Positions 9,036 to 20,442 of a stretch of 64,000 nucleotides of DNA are shown one piece after another; within the stretch, counting starts at the first letter, position 1, and every line of letters starts with the position of its first letter. The position numbers and the translations under genes were made by a program. The notes beneath the pieces were generated by a model. It did no database searches. It saw only the letters and a list, made by a program, of their open reading frames with translations, and was not told the origin of the DNA. The DNA is from Macrolepiota albuminosa (Eukaryota > Basidiomycota > Agaricomycetes > Agaricales > Agaricaceae): assembly GCA_027475525.1 (NCBI GenBank), contig JAMWFC010000055.1, positions 310,001-374,000 of the forward strand, in the 5' to 3' direction.

Positions 9036-9986
9036 TGATGACGCCCAAAGTTTGGTCAGCAACAAATGTATCAATTGTGTTACCGTACCAAGAGTGTGCG
9101 TTGGGCGCGCTATAAGTGATGTGAGGAGTCCCGGGCAGGTCCCAGAGAACGCGTCGGTGAAAAAGGTGAAAAGTCGATAACGGGTGTCGGCAAGTGTAAG
9201 CGCTAAGGTAAAGCGCCTAGGAAGAAGCGGTAAGTGAAGACGGCAAGGGTGAGCGGCAAGAGCACGATAAGCTTAGCGAAGTTCTAAGCGTCGATAATGC
9301 CTGCCGTAGTTGCAAGGCACGAGTATGTCGAGTGTTGGCGAACGTCTGCAACTGCCGATGAGTTTTGACGTTGCCGACCGTAGCGTAAATGAGCTCTTGA
9401 GCGTAAGGGAGACTGAGGAAAGGGGAGTAAACTGTGGTCTATTGTTCTGATCTCCAATGTACAAGTCGGTAAGTACTTTTATACTACAATAAGTTCGCCG
9501 TCGCCAGTGGCTAATGACGCCAGAGTGCGGTAAACTGGAAAATTTCAAAGGGGTAGCTCCAACGGTTTCAGATCCCTACCGTCCATTCAAGAGCCTTAGC
9601 GACGCCAGGCGACAGATCGCGAAGCTAAACCATCACTCCATCACCCTTCTGTCCGTCAGAGTACCTAAGCGATGTCAGGCGCCAAATCGAGACGCTAAGC
9701 GGTGTCAGACGCCAAGGTCAAACACCAAGCTGTCCATCAGTTTTTGATAGATCATCAGGCTTCTCGCTAAGCGCTGTCGTCAGTGACTGATGCCATCTGT
9801 CAGTTGTCATTCTGTCTGCCGATCGGCGCTATCATTGATTGGATCTGCTTCTTGCCGTGCGCGGCCGTCAGAAGTGGCTTAAAATAGGTAAAACGCGTGC
9901 GCTAAGTTCGGAACGAGTGCGGCAAGGTTTCCGGAGCCGGTGCCGAGCCTGCCGTTGATGCGCCTAACCTGTATAGGGTCCTATCA
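9036..9986 (-). repeat. Element 2 3' LTR
   Basis: 951 bp, TGATGACGCCC...GGTCCTATCA on the plus strand. The minus-strand TATA box TATAAAAG is at 9476-9483. The conserved U5 box TTCTCTGGGACCTG is on the minus strand near 9130-9150. Confidence 0.95.
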
Positions 9987-9995
9987 TCTCCCCCC
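9987..9995 (-). promoter_or_regulatory. Polypurine tract of element 2
   Basis: The minus strand reads GGGGGGAGA immediately before the 3' LTR. This is the standard primer for plus-strand cDNA synthesis and fixes the element's orientation as minus. Confidence 0.85.
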
Positions 9996-10155
9996 AACTG
10001 AAAAATTGACTGTCCTCAGTCACCAAATAAGGCTACTGTTACCGCTTTTGTGACAGGTGGTCCGTGCGTTCTTGAGATTTTGTTTATAGTCCTGGCGCGT
10101 GAGTTTGGACTTCGTTTCTTCTCCCATCTTTTTCCTGGCGCTCAAATAAAAAAAT

Positions 10156-12391
10156 ATGTCTTTCCGTATTCCAACTCCGCCTCCAGTCCCGTCTCAGGCT
10201 GCTCAAGAAGCCGCCTACGCATACATCGCTAAGGCCAACCGGTTTATTCGGCACATCGAGGGCGTTGGCGCCGAGGCGTCTCAAAATTTGGTGGTTGGCG
10301 TCATGAAGCTGCTGGAGAAGTGGTATGAGGTAAGGGTCCTTGGCGTTGGCTGGGATCGAGAGATCGAGGTGCGGGAGTGGTGCCGGGCCCGCTATGTGGA
10401 TAATCGTGGCGCGGAGTGGTTAGCGCCGTTTTCTCGTTTTGTAAGTGCTTTTAGCCCTTGCCGTGTCGCTTAGCTAATTCCTCCCTAGGCGCCTCCCCCC
10501 GTCCTTACTATCGAAGATGAACTTGAGGACATCCTTTCTGGCGCGTTGCCGATGACCGTAAGCGCATCGGCAACAGAGTAAGTAGCTTCTGACCTTCCCT
10601 TCTCTAGCTATGGACTGAACTGTCTCCTCGTAGTAAGCAAGAGGTACTGGAGCCTCTTGCTCGATTGCAGATCGAGCAAGAGCAGGAGGAGGCTGCCGCT
10701 GCCGCTGCCGCGCACTCCTTGGCGGTGGCAAGGGCAGAGCTCGCCAAGGAGCAGAAGAAGGAGTCCGTTGCCGAGGGTTCCAGCAAGGGGTCTCGCGCCG
10801 GCAGTGTTCAGAGCCCCACACTGCCGGCAGGCACACAGGGTTCGCCTTCAAAGCCTGGAAAGGCTTTGAAGAAAAAGGTAAGTCTGCTGTCGTTGGCGCT
10901 TCTTCTTACCGGTGGTAACTGTCGCTAGTCTCGCAAGGGGAAGGGTCCTCAATACGAGGTACGCCGTCGTGACACTTTGCCGACCTTTTACTGACTCTCT
11001 CTCAGCTCCCTAGTCAGACCACTTTCGACGACAAGGAGTTGAAGGGTCTGCTCTTGCCGCGCCGGGAAGATGTCGTGATGGATGAGGGCATTGAGGGAGG
11101 AGTGGAAATCCCCGAGATGAAGAACAAGCGTACAGTTTCCTTGGCGACGCGCCAAGAGTTCAAAGATTCGCGGGGAGCGGTAAGCAACTTGTCTTTTATA
11201 ACTTTTCTTCCACTAGACTGGTCTTAGTGCGACAAATGTTGGGCTGACAACGACCCCGAAAGTTGTTGGTTTCCCACTGGCGCTCAACCGTGCTACCGAT
11301 GCGGCACTCTCAAGCGTGCCTGTACCATTGATGGCGCCAAGAGTCGCGAGCGGGGCGGAGCGCCTGATGCCTTTGTCGAGAGGACCTTCTCTCGGGCGGT
11401 TTTGGTCAAGCGGGCGAGGGAGTTTGTTGAGGGGGAACGTAGGGAGGTTGCCGCTGGGAGGGCGGCGAAGATTAGCAAGTCCTCCTTGGCGCTGCCGACG
11501 CGCCAAGGAGATGAATCGGAATTGGTCGGCAAGCGCGGCGCTGGCGAGCGCCAGGAAAAACGCAAGGCCCCCTCCCCAAGCAAGGGCAAGGGTAAGGCCA
11601 AACGTGTACGCATCGAGTCGCCCCCCTCCTCTCCAACTGCTGAGGACACGGAGATGAGGGAACTTGGAGAGGCCCTTGCCGCCAGTCGCCTCCCTGCCGT
11701 TAGCGGTGAGGCTGGCCCTAGCCGCCTATTGTCCCCTCTCTCCTTGCCTGAAAACGCGCCTGCCGACGTGTCAACAGCTGGCGCCGCAGGAGATGAGGGT
11801 GACGTTGTAATGGGAGAGCCCGCTGGCGCGCAAGAGGTAGCTGGGGAGGAGGAGAAACGGGAAGGATCGCCGAGTCGCGAGGAGGTCGGGGGCGGCAGTG
11901 AAGATGCTGAGGGAGAGGCAGAGGAAACTTTGCGGGAGGTTCCTGGCGAGTCCTCGGAATTGCCGGCGGTGGAGCCTACCGCCCCCTGGCTAAGCGGCGA
12001 CCAGTTAGCGACACAGCACTGGTTGAGCTCCAGTGGGCCTTCGTCTTGGACCCCCCAGCCTCAGCCAAGAGTTGCTGGCGACTCATACGAGTGGCTGGGG
12101 GAAGACTTGGTCTACCCGGTGGTCGCCTTGTACCCGCCACAAGTCATAGAGCGGATGGCGGTACGTGCGGCAAGCATGCGTGCAGTATTGGGTCGCGAAC
12201 GCGAGCGAGTCCGGCAGCAAATTATGGCGTCGCGACTTCGATATGCCAATTTGACCCGTAGTATGGATGCGCTGCAAGAGTACCAAGCCGACTGTAATGA
12301 GGCGCTAGAGTGGCAAGCCCTCAACCACGTTCAAGTTGGCGATCTCCTACCCTTCGACGACTCCCTGCCTCTCACCGATAGCGAAAATTGA
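10156..12391 (+). CDS. Antisense accessory gene of family A, Zn2Cys6-like protein, 661 aa, six exons
   Basis: This complete spliced gene is encoded opposite to gag-pol, just inside the 3' LTR. The exons I infer are 10156-10440, 10489-10577, 10634-10877, 10929-10958, 11006-11179 and 11228-12391. All introns are GT-AG, and the joined length is 1986 nt (662 codons with stop). The ATG follows an AAATAAAAAAAT leader. The last exon opens with C-x2-C-x8-C-x8-C-x2-C-x6-C (11228-11323, ending CYRCGTLKRAC), close to the fungal Zn2Cys6 binuclear cluster but with a longer second gap. Basic (KGKGKAKR), acidic and C-terminal helical parts follow. A transcription-factor-like or nucleic-acid-binding role is inference. 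The last exon also survives intact in element 1, and a decayed start exon is at 56177-56276. Confidence 0.8.
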
Positions 12392-12820
12392 CGGACCTTA
12401 GAGTAGATAGGCCGTCGTGTATATATTTTGTTTGTTACCGACTCGATTTATATAAATTGCCTGTTTCTTTGCCGAGTGGAAGAATTGAGTCCCGTAATCT
12501 GAGTTAGCGCAACAGCATGGAGCCAAGAAAGTAAAGTAAAGAGAAAGCAAGCGGCAAGCATTCTAAGATAGGGTTTTTAGCGATAGGAGTAGTATGAGAG
12601 GGACTTAGACAAATTTTTGAAGAAAAGGGAAACGCTCAGTAGATCATCATAGCGAAAAACCCTTGGCGAGAGTTGCGCAGGGCGCTAAGCGTTGGCGACA
12701 CGCTAGCGCTGCGGCTTAACTACGTAAGGAATGTCTGTTGAATATAGTATAATAAGTAGCGGCAAGAAAGATAAGTAAAGTAAGTAATAGAAAAATGAGA
12801 GCTTATCAATATAGTCTTTT
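12392..12820. other. Convergent spacer between antisense gene and pol (element 2)
   Basis: A 429-bp non-coding spacer equivalent to 1175-1602. No gene is seen. Confidence 0.6.
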
Positions 12821-13468
12821 CTAGTCAATTTCTTCTTCTTCAACTAAAGTCGGCAAGTCATCATCGTCCAATAGTTCGGTTTCTTCAAGTTCTCTCAGCT
12901 TGGCGGTGTCGATATCTAGCGCTTCAAGCGGCAAGTCAATTTGTTCCCTGGCGAGATACGGTAATAGGCGAAAGGCGGCAACAGGTCGATGTAGCACTGA
13001 ACCATCTAATTCACAGAGCACGTAAGCGCCTCCACGATTACGAGAGATAACTACCAAAGGTCCTAGATAGCGAGGGCGCATTTTCTTGTTGTATGAAGTT
13101 TCGATTTTGGAGTTGCGCATGAGCACTAGCGCCCCTCTCGGGAAGTTGTAATCTTTGATGGTAGCGCTATGCTCAGTTTCGAATCGTAGAGCTGCTTGGC
13201 GACGGGCGCTAAAGACTACCTCGTGGAGTCGCTCTAAATCTTCTCTCCTTCGCTGGAGATCAATAGCTCGTCTGGCGATAAGATCGGTAGTCGCTAAGAT
13301 GCTGTTGGGAGCTGGCTGAAGGTAGGTTGCTTCTATGATGTCGGCAGGGAGTAAAGGATGGGTGCCAGTAGCCGCGTAATAGGGAGAGCAACCCATGCGC
13401 TTACGAATAGTAACTCTTTCCGACCAGAATACTGATGGGTGCCAGTAGCCGCGTAATAGGGAGAGCAA
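12821..13468 (-). CDS. Gag-pol: integrase C-terminus and tail (element 2)
   Basis: This is the last part of the element 2 polyprotein, read through from ERVTIRKRMGCSPYYAATGTH to the PRYLGP-type module and the acidic tail LLDDDDLPTLVEEEE. It shows that the break at 1893-2046 in element 1 is not part of the family's gene structure. The upstream end is cut by the duplication at 13357-13510. Confidence 0.85.
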   Translation of the reverse strand: MLSLLRGYWHPSVFWSERVTIRKRMGCSPYYAATGTHPLLPADIIEATYLQPAPNSILATTDLIARRAIDLQRRREDLERLHEVVFSARRQAALRFETEHSATIKDYNFPRGALVLMRNSKIETSYNKKMRPRYLGPLVVISRNRGGAYVLCELDGSVLHRPVAAFRLLPYLAREQIDLPLEALDIDTAKLRELEETELLDDDDLPTLVEEEEID

Positions 13469-14717
13469 CCCATGCGCTTACGAATAGTAACTCTTTCCGA
13501 CCAGAATACTGAATACGTCGCCTCACTCCAACGAGACTCGTCGCCATCACCGCCTTGAAGAGCGCTTGCCGACGTCAAAGTGTGGTCTCTCTACCAGGCC
13601 ATTGGCGCGCTTGTTGTAGCCAGATACTCGAATGTGGTGAATATTGTATTTCTTGGCGAGGTAAGTTAGCGCTTTGATGATGGGCGCACCGTTATCCGTG
13701 ACGATTTCTCTTAGCGCTCCCCATATTTCTTGGCGAGGTAAGTTAGCGCTTTGATGATGGGCGCACCGTTATCCGTGACGATTTCTCTTAGCGCTCCCCA
13801 CGGCAGATGACGTCTTCAAATAGCCACTTGGCGACCGCCTCGGTATTTTCTCTTTGAAGCATGCGAAACTCAGGCCAGTGGATTAGCGAGCATCGACCTT
13901 GAATGATGTACTTATAGCGACCAGATTTGGGCATGTGCATGGTGTCGACGTAGATTTTGCTGAAGAGGGGAGCTGGCGTTGCAACGGTTGGCGGTATGAG
14001 TACTTGGCGTGTCTGTTGAATTTGGCAAAGGTGGCAAGTCCTAATGTACCAGGCGATGTCGGCACTAGCGTGTGGCCACCAAAAGCGTTCTAGCAGAGAA
14101 GCTCGGGTAGCGTACAGACCTCTATGTCCTAGCTCGTCATGCATAGCGCGCAAGACTCGTAAGCGACCTTCTGGCTTGATGATCAGCTTGTGGGCGCCAT
14201 CTCGATTTCGTCGCCAAAGTCGGTTGTCGGTAAAGAAGAAATGGGTAGCATAGCGGATAAAGGTAGCGTATTGTTCGTCGGTAAGGTCTGGGGGTCGCTT
14301 AAGGTCTTGTATCCATTGCTCGACTACTAACAGGCGACTGTCTTCCGCCTTTGCCTTGGCGGATCGGGGAACGGCATCTAAGGTCTTGTATCCATTGCTC
14401 GACTACTAACAGGACTGTCTTCCGCCTTTGTTGGCGGATCGGGGAACGGCATCGTAGGTCAGGTTTCTGCTGTCTTCCCTTAGCGGATGGGGCTCTTGTA
14501 CGACTTTTACTGGAGGCGAGTTTTGACTGTGGATGCTTGCCGTGTAGAACGTGAGGGGTGCGCTAAAGATCTCGGGGCGGTAAGGGACAATGGGATGTAA
14601 CAGGATGCTGGTAGGCTGTTGCCGTCGTAGTAGGGGTATTGGCTGTTGTATAAGGTGCACGAAACCATGCAATCGGTCGATCCAGTCCTCGAAATCGCTA
14701 TCAGCCTGTGGGTCCAC
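13333..14717 (-). CDS. Gag-pol: integrase core and RNase H-integrase linker (element 2)
   Basis: The HDELGHRG and CHLC zinc-binding module and the first catalytic Asp (IYVDTMHM) read in one frame at 13788-14153. The VTDNGAP and VERP acids follow in shifted frames around 13580-13720. The linker 14406-14717 (SDFEDWIDRLHGFVHLIQQ) precedes it. Breaks coincide with duplications at 13357, 13647 and about 14300; the last has period 79 and small indels. A few single-base differences from element 1 (for example around 13555-13580) may be real mutations or consensus errors. Confidence 0.8.
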
Positions 14718-14906
14718 TGCCGGGTCGCCAGGCTGCCGTGGTCGCCTAGAGAGTCCATCTGGTCCTCGAAATCGCTATCAGCCTGTGGGTCCACTGCCGG
14801 GTCGCCAGGCTGCCGTGGTCGCCTAGAGAGTCCATCTGGCCGTGGAAAGAGCTCTTGACGTGTACCAACTCAAAGTGAAACATGAGGATGGCGACTACCC
14901 ACCGAT

Positions 14907-15807
14907 TCATGCTAGCGGATGGCTGGAGCTCTTGACGTGTACCAACTCAAAGTGAAACATGAGGATGGCGACTACCCACCGATTCATGCTAGCGGATGGC
15001 TGATATCGGGATTCTGCAGCATGCCTTGATGTACCTAGCGTCGACTTCAACAATAGGTTCCGCACGCCAATCAAATACATCTTTAGCGACCGGAAGGCTT
15101 TGAAGAGTCCATAGAGCTCTAGCTTAGGCTGACTGTAGCGAGACTCTCTGTCGTTTAGCGTGATAGACCCAAAGCGGTTGTAGCGTCGCTGTTTCCGATT
15201 GTCGCTAAGGCACTGGCACAAGAAGTAGCCAACGGCAATGTACGAGGTATCCACCGCCAAGATAACTGGGTCGGCAGAGGTATAATCGATGGGAACTAGG
15301 GGCTTGGCGTCCTGCAGAGCTTTTACTCCACCGCCAAGATAACTGGGTCGGCAGAGGTATAATCGATGGGAACTAGGGGCTTGGCGTCCTGCAGAGCTTT
15401 TACTAAGTCGCGTTGTGCGGTAACCTGGTCTGGCCCAAATTCGAAGGGCTCGTTGGCGCGGGTGAGTCGGTTAAGAGCATGTGCGCGATGGGCAAAGTTT
15501 TTGACGAATATCCTGAGAACGCCAACGGTGCCAAGAAAGGCGCGAACTTCAGATAAGTCGCGGCAAGGACCCCATCGCTCTAGGAGTGCTAAGCGAGACT
15601 CGTCGGGAACGCGACCGTCGGGAGTGCAGATGTGACCAAGTATTTTGAACCTTGGCGCGCAAAGGAGGAGTTTGTGACCGCTAAAGGTCGACCGTCGGGA
15701 GTGCAGATGTGACCAAGTATTTTGAACCTTGGCGCGCAAAGGAGGAGTTTGTGACCGCTAAAGGTACCACCGCTATACTTCATACGTTGGAGAACTCGGT
15801 TGAGCAA
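14907..15807 (-). CDS. Gag-pol: RT thumb and RNase H (element 2)
   Basis: The segment contains PDGRVPDESRLALLERWGP (thumb and connection), AVDTSYIAVGYFL (RNase H active site) and NDRESRYSQPKLELYG. It is nearly identical to 3400-4150 of element 1. It is fragmented by duplications starting at 14849, 15251 and 15614, each of period 77. Confidence 0.85.
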
Positions 15808-15827
15808 CTGGAAAAAGTCCCATAGCG

Positions 15828-16409
15828 CTAAGCGAATATTGGGTTCTCGGGATGGGTCGCCGGTAAGCCGTTAACGAGTCGCCAGTCTTTGGGGCCTTTG
15901 ACGCCAACGTCATCGATGAAGCTAAGGACTTTATGCGGTATCTCGGGTTGGAGGATGAAAGTGATGTCGTCATGGAATATGGGGACTGAGTTTGTCCAGC
16001 CCATCGGCAAGGTAACTAGGCGCAAGGCGCCAAACGGAGTTTGAAAGGTAGTGAGATCGGGACTGAGTTTGTCCAGCCCATCGGCAAGGTAACTAGGCGC
16101 AAGGCGCCAAACGGAGTTTGAAAGGTAGTGAGATCCGGGAGAGGGGTGTATCAGGCGTTCGTCGTAGCCAACGTAGAGATCAAGGGTGGCGCCACAGATA
16201 CGCCCGGCAAAGGACTCGGCAAAGTGGTCAGGGAAAGGCGGTACGCCAGAGTGTCGTATGGTTACTCTATTCAGCGGCTCAAGACTGTGAACTATGCGTA
16301 GATTGCCGTTCTTTTTGAGGACACAGAACCAACGGGAGCGGTAAGAACTGTTTGAGGGCTCGTAGACGCCAGCCTGTATCTTGGTCCTAATGATAGGACA
16401 CAGAACCAA
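15828..16409 (-). CDS. Gag-pol: reverse transcriptase (element 2)
   Basis: One frame reads from SRWFCVLKKNGNLRIVHS through LPMGWTNSVPIFHDD to LSFIDDVGVKGP, so the catalytic FIDD box is intact. The duplication at 15985 adds an extra stretch between the fingers and palm here, and the one at 16321 cuts the N-terminal end. An approximately one-base loss near 15840 ends the frame. Confidence 0.85.
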   Translation of the reverse strand: MVLCPIIRTKIQAGVYEPSNSSYRSRWFCVLKKNGNLRIVHSLEPLNRVTIRHSGVPPFPDHFAESFAGRICGATLDLYVGYDERLIHPSPGSHYLSNSVWRLAPSYLADGLDKLSPDLTTFQTPFGALRLVTLPMGWTNSVPIFHDDITFILQPEIPHKVLSFIDDVGVKGPKDWRLVNGLPATHPENPIFA

Positions 16410-16659
16410 CGGGAGCGGTAAGAACTGTTTGAGGGCTCGTAGACGCCAGCCTGTATCTTGGTCCTAATGATTTGGCAGACCTCGGCTTCATTCCAGGCGG
16501 TAACGGTCGGTTGTGCTCAGTCCACGGTACGTGAGGAATGGTCGGGATACAACAGGCGGGAAGAAATCTGTACGTAGACTGCCGCGTTCTGAGTCCTCCC
16601 AGCGAAGGCTTTATCTTGCTTAGCGACGAGATCGGTAAGGACATTCAACTCATCTTTGG

Positions 16660-17488
16660 TCAAAAATCCTGTGTCGTGCTCCTTGGCGAACTGCTGTTGG
16701 CGTTCCGCGGTAAAACGTCCCGTGGGCTGAAAGGGTGGCGGGTTCGGCGATAAAATAGGTATGTCGGCAAGAGGGTCGCCAATAATCTGGCGCTCGATCC
16801 TAAACGTCTCGGGAGAGTGCGTAGCGATAGGTTTTGTTTTAAGCGCAACTGGCTTATATTTCTTTTTAACTTGAACCCCTTTCCTTTTGGGAGCGTTAGC
16901 GCGATAGGTTTTGTTTTAAGCGCAACTGGCTTATATTTCTTTTTAACTTGAACCCCTTTCCTTTTGGGAGCGTTAGCTGGTTATAAACAGAGGTGGAAAG
17001 GGGAACTGTAGCCTGAGGAGCGGCAAGTCCAAGAACGGCAGGAGACGAGGCTCAGGAAGAGTAGTGAGATAAGTATCGGTAGACGCAATGTTTTGAAATG
17101 ATTCGGAAGCGGTAAGGTACAAGTAGGCAAGAGAGGAGTCGGTAATGTTTTGATTTTTCTGGGAAATCTCTGCGTCGGTAGCGGGTAAAGTAGTTAAAAC
17201 GTCTTCGGCAAGAAAAGTAGTAGACAAAACAGTTACAAGACCAGTTGAATGGTCAAATTCCAGCGTTAGCGCCACATCTCCGTGATCGTCGCCAATCACC
17301 TCCTCGATGGTCTGTGAAAACACCGGTGTGGAGGCTCGTTGGCGTGTTGGTCGGTAAACTCCGGGTCGCCAATCACCTCCTCGATGGTCTGTGAAAACAC
17401 CGGTGTGGAGGCTCGTTGGCGTGTTGGTCGGTAAACTCCGGGGCTTAGCGAGGGCGCCTTTTCGTTGTCCCCTAGGGAACGTTGGCAC
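16660..17488 (-). CDS. Gag-pol: protease-RT linker (element 2)
   Basis: This matches 5000-5732 of element 1, including SLAYLYLTASESFQNIA. Duplications at 16827, 17290 and 17451 break the frame. No known domain is recognised. Confidence 0.7.
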
Positions 17489-17593
17489 CGTTCGTCGGAT
17501 TCCGGAATTAGGGTCGCTAATTGTGCGAGGGCGCCTTTTCGTTGTCCCCTAGGGAACGTTGGCACCGTTCGTCGGATTCCGGAATTAGGGTCG

Positions 17594-18308
17594 CTAATTG
17601 TTAGCGTTTCTCGTCGTCGGTAACGTCTTGACGACTGATCGCGCCAAGACGTCGAAGGGTCTGCCGAGTAATAAGTCGTATGCTGGGGAGCGTAAGATGT
17701 GTATCTGAAGGTAAAATGTAATGTCGCCAAGGGTGCACGGCACATTCTTGGCGAGGCCTAGGGATCTGTCTACCGTACCGTTAGCGCTCTGCATGTTTAG
17801 TATCACCGTAGGGTCGTAAATTTCTTGGCGAGGCCTAGGGATCTGTCTACCGTACCGTTAGCGCTCTGCATGTTTAGTATCACCGTAGGGTCGTAAATAA
17901 GGCCTAATCGTTAGCGACTTCAGCTGCCATAGAAATAATCTGAGACCCGCTATCCACGATTGCCTCTACTTCGTGCTTGTTGTCTACGGTTAGCGCTACC
18001 GAGCGGATAGCGTGCGATTCTTGAGCGACGGTAAGGATTGCGGGGTCCTCTCCATGGTCCACAGACCTAAGGTAGGTCTCCACTGGGTCCACCGAGGTGG
18101 CGTTAGCGATGGAGTCGGCAGGAGAATCTTCAGCGTCGGGAGAGTCAATGGTAACAGAGAAACCAGGAAGCGCGTCGTCGAGTTCATCAACCTCGGCAAC
18201 GGCTGTCGCCAAGGGTCGTCGAGGAGTGACTGCCGTCTTGACTTGGTTGCGGACGTCGGGAGCAATACTACAAAGCTCTTCTACTGATAAGGTAACATTG
18301 GTTTTCAT
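17594..18308 (-). CDS. Gag-pol: aspartic protease (element 2)
   Basis: The start MKTNVTLSVEELCSIAP and the catalytic VEAIVDSGSQIISM are in 17904-18308; the second half (ILRSPAYDLLLGRPFDVLA) is in 17594-17806. The two are separated by the duplication at 17747. Otherwise it is equivalent to the element 1 protease. Confidence 0.85.
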
Positions 18309-18696
18309 GATGCGGTTAAAGACGTGGTTGGATTTCTCGATATCGAATATTGGCGCAGTAGGTCGGTAGCCACCCTCAGGACGTTTCTCGGGAGCGGCAA
18401 AGTTTCGTTGTGCTCGATATCGAATATTGGCGCAGTAGGTCGGTAGCCACCCTCAGGACGTTTCTCGGGAGCGGCAAAGTTTCGTTGTGCGGTGCGTGAT
18501 AACGGTCGGGAATCCCTGAGTAGGGATGGAGAGGCGGCAAAGGCGGTTCGGGAGCGGTAGCGGTCGATGATGGTTCTGGAGCGGAGCAGGGGCAGCGGCA
18601 GGCGGTGCGGCAGGAGCAGGTGTCGGTAACTTGCTAGCGGGAGGCATCGGCTTGTATCCTTTAAGAGGTTGTTTAGGCTGCTTAACTTCAACCCCA

Positions 18697-19986
18697 TCAA
18701 AGGTAACTTGCTAGCGGGAGGCATCGGCTTGTATCCTTTAAGAGGTTGTTTAGGCTGCTTAACTTCAACCCCATCAAAACCTGATTCTTAAGCGAATCCA
18801 ACTCCTGTTGGAGCTTGGCGATACGCTCTTCCCGCGAAAAAGTAGGGTGGTCGCCAACGCTGTCGAAATGTAGGACCTCGTGAATCATCTGCTGTTGGGT
18901 CGCCTGTTCGGGGTCGGGGTTGGCGTTGCCAGATAGCGTGCCGGTAACGATTTGTCCTGGGTTGCGCCTATGCCATTCATCTACCCGCTCCTGGAAGGAC
19001 TTCTTGTCTGGGTAGTTGGGGATGGTGGCGCCAGTGGTGAGGACTATCTTGCCGTCGATAGCCCTTCGAATTCTACCTTGGCGAACGTAATTCTCGAGGG
19101 TAGCGCAGCGTCCTCTAGTCATGGTATGGCCAATTTCCCCACAGAAGTGGCAAGGGCCAGGCGCGGGTACGTTAGCGGGTCGGTTAGCCGTGAGGTTGGT
19201 GGTGATCATGGTTTCAATACGCGTCATAGCGGAAGCGACAGCGGCGGTAATCGCAGCATTGAGCTCCTCCTTCTTAACGAAGTCGGCAGCGGGAGGCGGG
19301 ATGGGAATGATACCGTTAGTTCGCTCAGGTGGTGGGCTCGTCCTAGCGCGCTGCAGTCCAACGCCAGTGTCCGTTCCCTTGAGAACCCATTTACCGGCTT
19401 CAAAGACGTCGGCAACGTTATAGGGCTCGTCTGGGTGATGAGCCTGATGAACTATCTCTAGGCGACGAGCAATACGCGTCCACAGTGAAGTCGGGATGCC
19501 CTGCTGAAATAGGCGACGCTCCTCGTTAATATAGAGCTTGCCGTTCTGCAGAAGCCACCTAGCGACTTTCTGGAACTCGCGGTAATATGTAGAGAATGCG
19601 CCAAGCGACGATGTGCCACTGTCGAAAGATTCCTGTACTAGTTTCTGTAACTCGTTTACCGTGTATCGGGTAGCCTCCTCGGCGCCAGGGTACAGCTGGA
19701 TCACTGCTGTCTTCCAGTCCTCATACGAAGCGCCTTGGGCTGGAGCTGGCGGTGCGGCAGGGACAAAGGCGGCAAACTCGGTAAGACCTGTCCACGTCTC
19801 TGCCGTGTCATACGATACGTATCTTGCCGCGTACTCCTTCATCTGCGTGTGGTCGGTAATGTTACAATCTCTGAATAAATACTCCAATTCCTTGAAATAC
19901 TGGGAGAGCTCCCGTGGCTTGGTCTCGTCCCATTTCGGTGCCGAGAAGTGGTTGCGTGGCGGCATGCGTTGGACTTGTTGTTCCAT
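18697..19986 (-). CDS. Gag-pol: Gag region (element 2)
   Basis: Starts at the ATG at 19986 (MEQQVQRMPPRNHF), which supports the same start at 8165 in element 1. The capsid-like region and the zinc knuckle CHFCGEIGHTMTRGRC (C-x2-C-x4-H-x6-C) are intact. The Pro/Ala-rich end (18305-18724) is broken by duplications at 18338 and 18627, after which the frame leads into protease. Confidence 0.9.
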   Translation of the reverse strand: MEQQVQRMPPRNHFSAPKWDETKPRELSQYFKELEYLFRDCNITDHTQMKEYAARYVSYDTAETWTGLTEFAAFVPAAPPAPAQGASYEDWKTAVIQLYPGAEEATRYTVNELQKLVQESFDSGTSSLGAFSTYYREFQKVARWLLQNGKLYINEERRLFQQGIPTSLWTRIARRLEIVHQAHHPDEPYNVADVFEAGKWVLKGTDTGVGLQRARTSPPPERTNGIIPIPPPAADFVKKEELNAAITAAVASAMTRIETMITTNLTANRPANVPAPGPCHFCGEIGHTMTRGRCATLENYVRQGRIRRAIDGKIVLTTGATIPNYPDKKSFQERVDEWHRRNPGQIVTGTLSGNANPDPEQATQQQMIHEVLHFDSVGDHPTFSREERIAKLQQELDSLKNQVLMGLKLSSLNNLLKDTSRCLPLASYL

Positions 19987-20442
19987 AGCGACTGTGTTGG
20001 CGAGTTCGGTTAGCGGTAGTGGGGAAGGAGTTCTAGAAATTGGCGACGGGGTAAGAGAAATGAGTTGTGAAAGAGGCGTTAGCGGAGTAATGGGAGTGGG
20101 GAAGGAGTTCTAGAAATTGGCGACGGGGTAAGAGAAATGAGTTGTGAAAGAGGCGTTAGCGGAGTAATGGGGTGATTGGTTGCGGTACGGTAAATGGCGA
20201 CGCTAAGGGGTCGTCGGCACTATAATCGAGGGAATGCGGGAAGAGATCAGGAAAAGCGTCTACAGTGGCGTTCTGTAGTTCCTGGGCTAGAGAGAGACCC
20301 GGTAAGGCACCAGGTGGTTGTGGGGTTGATGGGTGGGAAGGAGCTATGCCTTCTGCCGACTGGTCTAGCAGGCGGCGCCTACGCTGGAGACGGGTTTCTG
20401 GCGGAATTCTGCCCTAGAGATCCCTCGCGGTGGGCTCCAATT
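19987..20442 (-). other. 5' leader and primer-binding site (element 2)
   Basis: This leader holds one 77-bp duplication (20018-20171). The minus strand has TGGAGCCCACCGCGAGG near 20423-20439, three bases inside the LTR, matching the site in element 1. It reads open in the gag frame for part of its length but has no ATG. Confidence 0.6.
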
